Assembly: GCA_016716885.1 (NCBI GenBank)
Contig: JADJUV010000017.1
Location: 1-64,000 of the forward strand
Direction: 5' to 3'
From: Candidatus Trichofilum aggregatum
GTDB lineage: Bacteria > Chloroflexota > Anaerolineae > Promineifilales > Promineifilaceae
DNA length: 64,000 bases
Shown here: one piece after another, positions 55,380 through 63,441 of the stretch
How the letters are laid out: each line of letters opens with the position of its first letter
How positions within the stretch are numbered: the first letter of the stretch is position 1
The notes under the pieces: model-generated
What the model saw: the letters and a program-made list of their open reading frames with translations, nothing else
What the model was told of the DNA's origin: nothing
Database searches by the model: none
Program-made: the position numbers and the translations under genes

Positions 55380-56252
55380 ATGCAACCAATCGCTACCTTT
55401 TCTATTGTGGCTTATGACCCCAACAAACAAGAATGGGGTGTGGCCGTGCAGTCCAAATTTATGGGCTGTGCCGCTGTCGTGTCCTGGGCACGCGCCGGGG
55501 CCGGAGCGGTAGCAACCCAATCCTACGCCAACGTACTCTATGGCACGCTGGGGCTGGAGATGATGGCCAATGGTTTGAACGCCGAGCAGACGATTACGGC
55601 GTTGACGGTGAGTGATCCGGGTCGGGCACAACGGCAGGTGGGGGTGGTGGATAAACAGGGGCGCGCGGCCGCGTACACCGGTTCCGAGTGTCATGCCTGG
55701 GCCGGGCACATCGTCGGGGAAGGGTTTGCCTGCCAGGGCAACATCCTCATCCCTGGCACGGTCGAGGCCATGGCGGCTACCTTTGAAACAGCCCGTAAAG
55801 GACCGGGTGAACTGGCCGATTGGCTGGTGGCGGCGTTGGCGGCGGGGCAAGAAGCGGGAGGCGATAGCCGCGGCCGCCAGGCGTCGGGGGTGTTGGTGGT
55901 ACGAGAAAATGGGGGCTACGGCGGCAACAACGACCGCTACCTCGATTTGCGCGTGGATGATCACCCCGAACCCATCGCCAAATTGCAGGAACTCGTCACC
56001 ATGCACCATCTCTACTTCGGTTCCGTAGACCCAAACAACACTATTCCGCTGGCTGATGTAGCCGAGGAACTGCAAAAACTGCTCACCCGCACGGGCCATT
56101 ACGGTGGCCCCGTCAACGGCCTCTTTGACGACACCACCCGCAAGGCGTTATGGTCTCTGGTTGGCTCGGAAAACCTGGAAGAACGGTGGGACGGCACGGG
56201 TGAGGTGATTGACAAGCTGGTGGTAGAATTTCTACGCGGCCGCTTTGGGTAG
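55380..56252 (+). CDS. DUF1028 protein with C-terminal peptidoglycan-binding-like domain
   Basis: A 290-residue protein. Residues 1-215 are DUF1028, an Ntn-hydrolase-like fold: TFSIVAYDPNKQEWGVAVQSKF at the start, GAGAVATQSYANVLYG, then GEGFACQGNIL and DLRVDDHPEPIAKL. The C-terminal 70 residues (VAEELQKLLTRTGHYGGPVNGLFDDTTRKALWSLVGSENLEERWDG) look like a PG_binding_1-type helical domain. That two-domain form is known for the family. No signal peptide is seen. The hydrolysed substrate is unknown. Confidence 0.85.
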   Translation: MQPIATFSIVAYDPNKQEWGVAVQSKFMGCAAVVSWARAGAGAVATQSYANVLYGTLGLEMMANGLNAEQTITALTVSDPGRAQRQVGVVDKQGRAAAYTGSECHAWAGHIVGEGFACQGNILIPGTVEAMAATFETARKGPGELADWLVAALAAGQEAGGDSRGRQASGVLVVRENGGYGGNNDRYLDLRVDDHPEPIAKLQELVTMHHLYFGSVDPNNTIPLADVAEELQKLLTRTGHYGGPVNGLFDDTTRKALWSLVGSENLEERWDGTGEVIDKLVVEFLRGRFG

Positions 56253-56383
56253 GAAGCCGGTCAGGTTGTCAGCATTTCAGCCAGTCAGCCAGTCAGCCAT
56301 AACTCGCCAAACTCGCCACTCGCCACTCGCTTACTCGTACACTCGCCAACTCCAAACTCAGAACTCGGAACTCGAAACTCACT

Positions 56384-56797
56384 ATGAACCGTCCTTTCCT
56401 CATCACCATCCCCATAACCGTCAAAACTTACGACATTGATTTCCTCAATATCGTGCACAATATGGTGTATATCCGTTGGCTGGAAGATTTGCGCTTCCAG
56501 ATGTTGGCCGATTATTTACCGCTGGAGTCACTCCTGGCTGAAGGGGTTTCGCCGGTATTGCTCAAGACGGAGATTGAGTACCGTTGGGCGGTGCGGCTGG
56601 GGGATCACGCCGTGGGGCAGATGTGGATGGCGGAGCTACAAAATACGCGCTGGATTGTGGAAGCGGAGATTAAAGTAGAAGATAAAGTGGCGGCCTGGGC
56701 CAGGCAGACGGGGTTTTTTGGCAATTTGCAGACCCTACGCCCGGCGCGAGTGCCAAAAGCGTTGCGGGAACAGTGGCGGACGGTAACCCAATCATAA
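56384..56797 (+). CDS. Acyl-CoA thioesterase, 4HBT hotdog family
   Basis: A 137-residue single-hotdog protein. YDIDFLNIVHNMVYIRWLEDLRF is the 4-hydroxybenzoyl-CoA-thioesterase-type opening. Here the usual catalytic D-xx-G-H-VN is present as DIDFLNIVHNMVY, with Asn in place of Gly. The strand WIVEAEIKVEDKVAAWARQTG follows. It probably cleaves a short or medium acyl-CoA. The start of the downstream lipoprotein gene lies just after its stop. Confidence 0.8.
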   Translation: MNRPFLITIPITVKTYDIDFLNIVHNMVYIRWLEDLRFQMLADYLPLESLLAEGVSPVLLKTEIEYRWAVRLGDHAVGQMWMAELQNTRWIVEAEIKVEDKVAAWARQTGFFGNLQTLRPARVPKALREQWRTVTQS

Positions 56798-56808
56798 CCA
56801 GGTGTTGC

Positions 56809-57417
56809 ATGTCTCGTCATCAACAAATATGGCTCCTTCTCCTTTTTATTCTCTCAATAGTCGTCGTTAGTTGCCGCAATGATAATGGTTTACCGCCCTT
56901 GCCCGATCAGATTCCCTCGGCCACACCGGAATTTGCACCATTACCAACTCTCCAGCCTCGTCCAGATTTCGTCTCAGCTGTAACGCCTCTGGAATCACAG
57001 CAACTTTCCTTAGCCCTGTTCGAGGCCGACAGAACAGAAGAGTTTTTAGCGGCGACCGGCATCCTTGTTCATTCTTCGGGTGATCCTGATTTAGGCTACA
57101 TGTCTCAGGTTTGTCTGACGGCTAATTTGTTCCCCCTGGCTCAAATTGGCGATGATTTCAGCGACGATCAAAATGTTGTCAACCGGGTTACGTTTCAAGT
57201 TGATAATTTGATCTTGTCTGAAGTCACAGGATGGCACACAAGTTTAGAAGCCATTTCTCTTCTAGATGAGAATGAACAGGTATCAATCCAAGGATTAGGG
57301 GACATGATTTTCTGTGGCAAGATCAGTCTTGATGTAGGGGTACACACTGTCTTGTTTCAATTCAGGCAAACAACGGGTGAAACGAAAGAGTACACCTGGC
57401 AGTTTGTGATTAAATGA
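56809..57417 (+). CDS. Hypothetical lipoprotein
   Basis: A 202-residue protein from ATG 56809 (AGGTG upstream). The signal WLLLLFILSIVVVSC ends in a lipobox with the lipidated Cys. A Pro-rich spacer and a beta-rich domain follow (VNRVTFQVDNLILSEVTGWHTS and VGVHTVLFQFRQTTGETKEYTWQFVIK), with a Cys pair that may form a disulfide. The C-terminal strands resemble a small Ig-like fold. The function is unknown. It lies 11 bp after the thioesterase gene. Confidence 0.68.
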   Translation: MSRHQQIWLLLLFILSIVVVSCRNDNGLPPLPDQIPSATPEFAPLPTLQPRPDFVSAVTPLESQQLSLALFEADRTEEFLAATGILVHSSGDPDLGYMSQVCLTANLFPLAQIGDDFSDDQNVVNRVTFQVDNLILSEVTGWHTSLEAISLLDENEQVSIQGLGDMIFCGKISLDVGVHTVLFQFRQTTGETKEYTWQFVIK

Positions 57418-57444
57418 GTAAGGTGGGTGGTCGCGGCCGCGAAT

Positions 57445-57849
57445 CTATGGAAACAAACCCAAATCCACCCATCGTGCCCGTGCGACTAATTGCAGTGATG
57501 AATTCATTTTCAACTGTTCAATCGTAGCCCGACCGGTTGCTGTCTTTCCGCTTAGCAAATAAGGGGCTACATCTGCAATCGCAAAATGCTCTTGCCATTG
57601 TTGTTGGCGGGGACTAAACAAAGATACCCATTCGCCCGTTTGGGGATCGATGGCTTGAACGTTATCAGATTTCCACAAATTACATGCGCGGCAGGCCAGC
57701 GCAAGATTATCCAATGCATCTTTGCCGCCCCGACCAGGAGGCAAAATATGGTCTACCTCGAAGGGAAGATTAAAAATAGCCTCTGGGGCGCGGCAATATT
57801 CACAATGATGCCTGGCACGAACTGCCACTAGTGGGTAAAACGGGTTCAT
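57445..57849 (-). CDS. HNH endonuclease
   Basis: A 134-residue protein. The HNH fold is clear: HHCEYCRAPEAIFNLPFEVDHILPPGRGGKDALDNLALACRACN, with the two zinc CxxC pairs and the catalytic H in DHI. The start at ATG 57849 overlaps the stop of the upstream gene (ATGA), so an in-frame extension to 57906 is not used. It belongs to the type of small HNH protein often found in two-gene cassettes with an unknown partner; the target could be host, phage or mobile DNA. Confidence 0.85.
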   Translation of the reverse strand: MNPFYPLVAVRARHHCEYCRAPEAIFNLPFEVDHILPPGRGGKDALDNLALACRACNLWKSDNVQAIDPQTGEWVSLFSPRQQQWQEHFAIADVAPYLLSGKTATGRATIEQLKMNSSLQLVARARWVDLGLFP

Positions 57850-58208
57850 TGAGTGTGGGCTGGTGATGAGGAAACCAAGGATGTACGCTGGATAGCCGCC
57901 TGCCACTCGGCCTCAATGAGTTGCTCTAACTCGGATTGTTCAGCAGGCAATAACCGTTTTTCGTGAAAACGCGTCATCAAGGTTTGCAGACGGTCTTGTT
58001 GTTCGGCGGTGAAGAATTCGTCTGGAGCAAAGCGTTGCACAATGACAGATGTATTCTGTTGCCCCGATTCAGTGGTGAGCAATGTTTCCAAACTGTCCAA
58101 TGCCTGACCGGGGGTAGAACCAATGGCCTGTTCGCGGCCGCGGATCGCCCGATACACCCTTTTCTGCCCTGCCTGCTGTTCCTGTACAATCGCCACGACC
58201 TGGGTCAT
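57846..58208 (-). CDS. Hypothetical partner of the HNH gene
   Basis: A 120-residue protein that I do not recognise. The N-terminal half is a short beta/alpha region (MTQVVAIVQEQQAGQKRVYRAI). The C-terminal half is helical with heptad-like Leu spacing (FFTAEQQDRLQTLMTRFHEKRLLPAEQSELEQLIEAEWQAA), suitable for dimerisation. It is translationally coupled to the HNH gene by an ATGA overlap. The pair looks like a unit, possibly modulator plus nuclease. It holds one GCGGCCGC octamer. Confidence 0.6.
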   Translation of the reverse strand: MTQVVAIVQEQQAGQKRVYRAIRGREQAIGSTPGQALDSLETLLTTESGQQNTSVIVQRFAPDEFFTAEQQDRLQTLMTRFHEKRLLPAEQSELEQLIEAEWQAAIQRTSLVSSSPAHTQ

Positions 58209-58240
58209 CCTTTTCTCCTTGATGCCTCACGCATCATCTC

Positions 58241-60160
58241 TCAACTCACCAATGCCAACGGAATCGAAGCCACCCGCTTCTGCCGGTCCGCCACCTTCGT
58301 CACCGGGGGGCACTCCCACGCTTCCGGGGCCGTTTCCCGGCGGGTGGCGGTGAACTTGGGCAAGATGCCACAGGCAAAACATTGGTGACGGCAATCCACC
58401 CGTGTCTCCTGCTTCTGGCTCATCAAATAATCTTGCGTCAGGAACTTCTTCGTCACCGCCACATCAATATGCTCCCAGGGGAACACCTCATCAATGCGCC
58501 GTTTGCGGTGGGTGTAAAAAGCCGGGTCTAGCCCTTCCTCAGCAAACGCTTCCAACCATTGCTCCTGCCGGAAATGCTCCATCCAGGCATCAAACTTGGC
58601 CCCCTTGCGCCAGGCTCGCTCCACCACTTCCGCCACCCGCCGATCCCCCCGCGCCAGGAACCCTTCATACAATGACTCCTTGGGGTCATTCCAGCGCAAG
58701 AGTAACCCTTGCCCGCGCAACTCCCGCTTGAGCACATCCAACTTGGCGTAAATCTTCTCCACCGCATCCATCGGCTCCCACTGGAACGGCGTATGGGGCT
58801 TGGGGATGAAGGTGCTGACGCCGACATTGACACTGGCTTTTTTGCCGTGGAATTTGCGCCCTTCAGCCAACACCTGTTTGGACAGGTCAATAATCGCTTC
58901 CACATCTTCCATCTCTTCCATCGGGTGGCCGATCATGAAGTAGAGTTTGATGGTGCGCCAGTTGCGCCGGAAAATTTCCCGCGCCGTATCCAGCAGTTCT
59001 TCGTGGGTGACATATTTGTTGATGATGTTGCGCATCTTCTCCGTCGCCGCTTCCGGGGCCAGGGTGAAGCCACTCCGTTTGCTGTCACCCAGGTTGTCCA
59101 TCAGTTGCGTAGAGACGGATTCGATGCGCAGCGAAGGCAGGGAAATATTCAGCCCCAACGCCCCAAATCGCTGACCGATCTTTTCCGTCAGTTCCAGCAC
59201 GTTGGTGTAATCGCTAGACGAGAGGGAAAGCAGGGCGATTTCCTCGTAACCCGTCTCTTCCAGGATTTGATCCATCGCCTCTAGCACCTCATCCACCGGA
59301 CGTTCACGCACCGGGCGGGTGATCATGCCAGCATGGCAGAAGCGGCAACCGCGTGTGCAGCCGCGCATAATTTCGATGGGGGCACGGTTATGCACCGTTT
59401 CGATGAACGGGATGATGAACTTGGTCACGGGCGGGGGCATGACGGGTACGATGGTTTTGAGCACTTTGGCTGGGGCTTCGGGCACGGTGGGGAAGATGCG
59501 CCGGATCGCGCCATCGTCGTGATATTCAACTTCATAGAAGCGAGGCACATAACAACCCTCGATCTGGGCGATGTGGCGTAGTTGCTCCTCGCGGCTCAGG
59601 TGACGGGTCATCTGCACGGTTCCGGCGATGCGTAAAATCGCCTCTTCCCCTTCGCCAATGACAAACACATCAATAAACGGTGCCATTGGTTCGGGGTTGG
59701 TGACGGCATGACCCCCGGCAATGACCAGGGGATAGGTTTCATCTCGCTCCAGGGAGCGGATGGGCATACCCGCCAGGTCCATCAGGTTGAGGGCATTGGT
59801 GAATAACTGCTCGTAGGGCAGGCTGAAGGCCAGGATGTCGAAGTCGCGGATGGCGTGTTTGGTTTCCAGAGAGAACAGGGGAATGTTTTTCTCACGCAGG
59901 AACGTTTCCATGTCCTGCCAGGGGCTGTAGACCCGCTCGGCCAGGAGTTTGCGATGGCGGTTGATGATGTCGTAGAGGATCATCAGCCCCAGGTTGGACA
60001 TACCCAGGTCGTAGATGTCGGGGAAGGCCAGGGCGATTTTGCAGTTGATGTCGTCCCAGTTTTTGACGATCTGATTGTATTCGCCGCCAGTGTAACGTCC
60101 CGGTTTGGTGACACGGGGGAGAATGCGTTCCAGGGCCAGTTCAATTTGTGTTGGGGTCAT
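58241..60160 (-). CDS. B12-binding-type radical SAM protein (TIGR03960 family)
   Basis: A 639-residue protein of the TIGR03960 group. A B12-binding-like N-terminal region (about 20-190; FPDIYDLGMSNLGLMILYDIINR, VIAGGHAVTNPEPMAPFIDVFVIGEGEE) precedes the radical SAM core. The core holds the cluster motif MRGCTRGCRFCHAG (CxxxCxxC, about 267-275), then SLRIESVSTQLMDNL and FTLAPEAATEKMRNIINK. The C-terminal CRHQCFACGILP adds an extra CxxxCxxC-like site. Paralogues pair with TIGR03936 proteins. The reaction is unknown. Unusually for this window, the whole gene lacks GCGGCCGC. Confidence 0.9.
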   Translation of the reverse strand: MTPTQIELALERILPRVTKPGRYTGGEYNQIVKNWDDINCKIALAFPDIYDLGMSNLGLMILYDIINRHRKLLAERVYSPWQDMETFLREKNIPLFSLETKHAIRDFDILAFSLPYEQLFTNALNLMDLAGMPIRSLERDETYPLVIAGGHAVTNPEPMAPFIDVFVIGEGEEAILRIAGTVQMTRHLSREEQLRHIAQIEGCYVPRFYEVEYHDDGAIRRIFPTVPEAPAKVLKTIVPVMPPPVTKFIIPFIETVHNRAPIEIMRGCTRGCRFCHAGMITRPVRERPVDEVLEAMDQILEETGYEEIALLSLSSSDYTNVLELTEKIGQRFGALGLNISLPSLRIESVSTQLMDNLGDSKRSGFTLAPEAATEKMRNIINKYVTHEELLDTAREIFRRNWRTIKLYFMIGHPMEEMEDVEAIIDLSKQVLAEGRKFHGKKASVNVGVSTFIPKPHTPFQWEPMDAVEKIYAKLDVLKRELRGQGLLLRWNDPKESLYEGFLARGDRRVAEVVERAWRKGAKFDAWMEHFRQEQWLEAFAEEGLDPAFYTHRKRRIDEVFPWEHIDVAVTKKFLTQDYLMSQKQETRVDCRHQCFACGILPKFTATRRETAPEAWECPPVTKVADRQKRVASIPLALVS

Positions 60161-60194
60161 AAGAAGTTATCCACTGGTGTGATAGATGACGAAG

Positions 60195-60250
60195 GTGTTG
60201 CGTGTTGCGTGTTGCGTGTTGCGTGTTGCGTGTTGCGTGTTGCGTGTTGC
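60195..60250. repeat. Perfect tandem repeat, GTGTTGC x 8
   Basis: Eight exact copies of the heptamer GTGTTGC, 35 bp upstream of the radical SAM start codon. It is probably prone to slippage and so could vary in copy number between cells. Confidence 0.95.
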
Positions 60251-61059
60251 GTTAGGGATTGTAGCAAGTCGGAATGTGTGGGCAATTATAGCATGGATGG
60301 AGCGAGGGATGCGTCGGGCTTAGGTTGGGCCAATATTTCGGGGCAGGGGTTAGGGTGTAGCTGCATACAGGGATGGGAAAACACGGATGACGGGTTGTAT
60401 GGCTGAGGGACAGCGTTTGGGATGGGATTTGTTGAGCGAGGTGTTTGGCAGTTTCTTATACAGATTTTTTTCACGTAACTTTATCTTTAGGGTAATTATC
60501 TTTAGTGGAGGTAGTAGGGGGTGTGAGTATGTGTATAACTTGTTAAACCCCCTATATATGGGTATTTGCGCCTGATTTGCCTGTATTTGCCGTTATTTGG
60601 CTGTTTAGGACATCCGTTCTTGTTGACAAGGTGCGGGATAAATAGGGCCAGGAAGGGAACCGCGGCCGCGTTCCCCCTCGTCGCCCACATGAAAATCTGG
60701 TTCTCTTATTCCCTATGACCGCCATATCTGGGGTGAGTGCGTTTAGCAAACAATTCAAAAGTTTGTCAAGTTATCCACTGGTTGAACCTTTTGTCCACAG
60801 TTTTACCCTACTTATCCACAGAATGAGGCAGATAAGGCCCTGAAATCAGGAAAACCACGCGGTACGGAGTAGACAAAGTTCGCGGCAAAACAGGGGTCAA
60901 CGGTTCAAACAGGACTCATTTTGCTTCGTCAAAAACAAAGAAATACGCCACTTTAGCGAAAATTGACCTGACCTCTGGAAATCTCTCAGTCTCTTAATCG
61001 CTTAGTCTCCAAAGGTGAGACTAAAAAACGTCAAACGCCAGAGAAATATTCTTCAGCCG
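60251..61059. other. Gene-free AT-rich region with DnaA boxes
   Basis: About 800 bp without a credible gene. It has AT-rich runs with a duplicated TTATCTTTAG (near 60478 and 60497), CTATATATGGG near 60550, and a row of DnaA-box-like sites: TTATCCACT 60771-60779, TTGTCCACA 60791-60799 and TTATCCACA 60812-60820, start spacings 20 and 21 bp. A further TTATCCACT is at 60167-60175. One octamer (60662) is inside. It could be an origin-like or DnaA-binding locus. No dnaA or dnaN gene is near. Confidence 0.5.
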
Positions 61060-61881
61060 TTACGGCTTGTCTTTTTTGCCGGAGCGAAAAACATCCATCC
61101 AGGCGGAGACTTCATCGTCGCTGAGTTTGGCGGTGCTTTTTTTGCGCGTGGGCAAGGGGGTTGAGGGTGGGGTAGGGGGTGGTGGGGTTCCGCGGCCGCG
61201 TGCCGGTTCTTTTGCGGGCTGATTATCCGGGGGTGGTTCGGGCGCGGCCGCGAACAGGGCCATCCAGGCATCTACCTCTTCTGGGGAGAGGCGAACACGG
61301 GCGGTTTTACGCGGCCGCAGGTCCGGCACAGACGGTTGGGCGGGTTGGGGCGTTTCCGGCGCACGACCAGGCCGAGGGCGCAACGGGGCAGGCGGGGGTG
61401 TTTCCGGTTCGGGGCCAAACAGTTCCAGCCATTCGCTGATTTCTGTGTCCGTGACCGTCGGGTCATCCGTGGCGGGGGGTGGCGGAGCCGGGTTGGCTTC
61501 GACTTCCATCATGGCCGCGAACACCTCTGAGTAGATATGCTTAAGCTTCTGTTTTTGGGCCGCCTTGATAATGGCCTGGTCGCTGGTGATAACGGTATAT
61601 TCGGCCCCTGCTTTGCGGTCTATCTGGCGGATGCGGCTGATTAAGAGGGAGTCGGCCGTGCGGCCTGTGGAGGCAAAAATGACGGTCACGCGGCCGCCGG
61701 ACCACCGTTTCTCTTCGCCGCCGACCAGCCCGGTGTCAAAAAAGAGGGTCACATGGCGACGACGATCCCGACCCGCCCACTGTTTGATAAGCCTGACCAG
61801 CTTGGCTTCGTCATGTTCATCTTCCAGGGTTAAGCCGGGTGTTTTACCAATGAGGTTATGACCGTCAATCCAATATTGCAT
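61060..61881 (-). CDS. YacP-like NYN domain protein with a thrice-repeated tail motif
   Basis: A 273-residue protein. Residues 1-125 form a NYN/YacP domain with MQYWIDGHNLIG (Asp6, Asn9), VTLFFDTG, TADSLLISRI and YTVITSDQAI, the expected acidic cleft of an RNase. The rest is a Pro-rich disordered tail carrying the same short motif three times: TEISEWLELF, LSPEEVDAWMALF and LSDDEVSAWMDVF, joined by low-complexity linkers. The repeated motif may bind a partner such as the ribosome or a degradosome component; this is inference. Four octamers fall in the gene, mostly in the tail. Confidence 0.83.
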   Translation of the reverse strand: MQYWIDGHNLIGKTPGLTLEDEHDEAKLVRLIKQWAGRDRRRHVTLFFDTGLVGGEEKRWSGGRVTVIFASTGRTADSLLISRIRQIDRKAGAEYTVITSDQAIIKAAQKQKLKHIYSEVFAAMMEVEANPAPPPPATDDPTVTDTEISEWLELFGPEPETPPPAPLRPRPGRAPETPQPAQPSVPDLRPRKTARVRLSPEEVDAWMALFAAAPEPPPDNQPAKEPARGRGTPPPPTPPSTPLPTRKKSTAKLSDDEVSAWMDVFRSGKKDKP

Positions 61882-61920
61882 AGGGCAGACTCAACAAAAC
61901 TACAGGTTACTGATAACGCG

Positions 61921-63189
61921 TCACTGGCGACCACTTGCACTCTTTATCACTCGCTCCAAGGCATCCAGCCCCAGCACCAGTTTCTCCATCTCTGGGCCGA
62001 AGCTGATGCGGCAGTAGTTGCGGTAACGGGCATAACTGCGCCGTTTGTCGGGGTTCACATCGAAGAACACCCCCGGCACGGTGATCACCTTCTCGGCCAG
62101 ACCCGCCTCAAAAAAGGCCAGACCATCGTTGAGCGGCGCGGGCAAATCGGCCAGGTTGGCCCAGAGATAAAACGTGCCCATTGGTTCTGACTCCACCCGG
62201 ATGCCCAACTGCCGCACCCGATCCAACACATAATCCCGTTTGGCCCGGAAATGTTTTTGGGTGGCGATAGTTTCCTGGATGGCATGAACCGGGTCAAGCA
62301 GGGTCAGCACCTCTTTTTGCATGGGGTTGTTGGCCCCGCCGTCCAGGAAGGAGCCAGCGCTGGCAATGGCGTTGATCACTTCTTTGGGGCCGAGTGTCCA
62401 GCTCATGCGCCAGCCGGGGTAACGCCAGTTTTTGGTCAGGCCATCCACGATAATGACGGGATCACTCTCGATGTCTTCGACATACGCGGCCGCGGACACC
62501 ATCTTCGGTCGCCCCGGTTCCCCTTCACTGTAAATATAGTGGGAGTAAAACTCGTCCAAAATCAGGCTACAGCGGTAGTTGCGGGCTAATTGCACCCAAC
62601 GGCGTAAATTTTCTCCCTCGATGAGTTGGCCGGTAGGGTTGCAGGGGTTGCTCAAGAGAATGGCTTGCAGGCCACGCCCCTGCACCTCTTTTTTAACCAA
62701 CTCCAGGGGAATCTGATACCCCAGGTCGGGATCCAGCAGGATAGGGATGGGGATAAACGCTTTGAAGACGCTGAGGAGTTCCTCGTAGGCCGTGTAGTCG
62801 GGCAGGAAGTGGCCCATGTTGATGTTGCCCAGCGCGGCCGCGATGCGTGTCAACGCCACCCGTCCCCCACCAGAAATACTGACATTCTCCGCCGTGTACT
62901 GGCTCCGTTTGCCTTGCCGGTAGAGAAAATTGTACAGGTCAGCCACTTTTTGCCGCAGCGTGATTTGCCCGGCAATAGGGCCATACTCCTGGTGGTTGGG
63001 GTTGATGGTCAACTGCTCAATGCGAGGGGGCGCACCGGGCAATGGCCCTGTCTCCGGCGCACCCTGTCCTAGATTAGACCATTCAGGATTCTCGTAGCTA
63101 AAACCACATTGGCTGGCCCGGTGCATCACATAAATCACGCCTGTTCGTGGCACCTCACGAAAGCCGGGGATTGTTCGTGTTTGTCCCAT
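61921..63189 (-). CDS. PLP-dependent aminotransferase, class I/II
   Basis: A 422-residue fold-type I enzyme. It shows ENVSISGGGRVALTRIAAAL, LLSNPCNPTGQ (Asn for the cofactor), LILDEFYSHYIY (Asp/Tyr for the PLP ring), VDGLTKNWRYPGWRMSW with the Schiff-base Lys, and CRISFGPE (substrate-carboxylate Arg). The substrate amino acid cannot be told. The ATG at 63189 is preferred over one four codons upstream. The gene is convergent with nothing close; a family F repeat lies upstream. Confidence 0.87.
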   Translation of the reverse strand: MGQTRTIPGFREVPRTGVIYVMHRASQCGFSYENPEWSNLGQGAPETGPLPGAPPRIEQLTINPNHQEYGPIAGQITLRQKVADLYNFLYRQGKRSQYTAENVSISGGGRVALTRIAAALGNINMGHFLPDYTAYEELLSVFKAFIPIPILLDPDLGYQIPLELVKKEVQGRGLQAILLSNPCNPTGQLIEGENLRRWVQLARNYRCSLILDEFYSHYIYSEGEPGRPKMVSAAAYVEDIESDPVIIVDGLTKNWRYPGWRMSWTLGPKEVINAIASAGSFLDGGANNPMQKEVLTLLDPVHAIQETIATQKHFRAKRDYVLDRVRQLGIRVESEPMGTFYLWANLADLPAPLNDGLAFFEAGLAEKVITVPGVFFDVNPDKRRSYARYRNYCRISFGPEMEKLVLGLDALERVIKSASGRQ

Positions 63190-63232
63190 TTTGAACCACA
63201 AAAGTAATCAGTAATCAGTGAGCAGTGCAACT

Positions 63233-63406
63233 GATGGAAGTTACGAAATTAAAGCGGTAATACTCGCCGTGTCATGCTGAGGTCCCCCGAAGCATCCCAT
63301 GCACTTCAAATGACCGAGTCGTTGGGATTCTTCGCTCCGAAGACTCCGCTCAGAATGACAATTCAGCGTTTTGGTCAATTACCGAATTGATTAATGAATA
63401 TTCATA
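63233..63406. mobile_element. MITE-like element family F, copy 2
   Basis: ATGGAAGTTACGAAATTAAA through CGAATTGATTAATGAATATT. It lacks the 118-bp insert of copy 1 (53985-54270). The flanks are mutual inverted repeats (CAGTGAGCAGT on the left and ACTGCTCACTG on the right), so this copy too sits within a hairpin. Confidence 0.75.
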
Positions 63407-63441
63407 AACTGCTAACTGATGACTGCTCACTGCTTACTGAA

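Noticed and set aside
60195..60250. CRISPR-like array
   Set aside because: The unit is only 7 bp with no spacers and no cas genes in the window.
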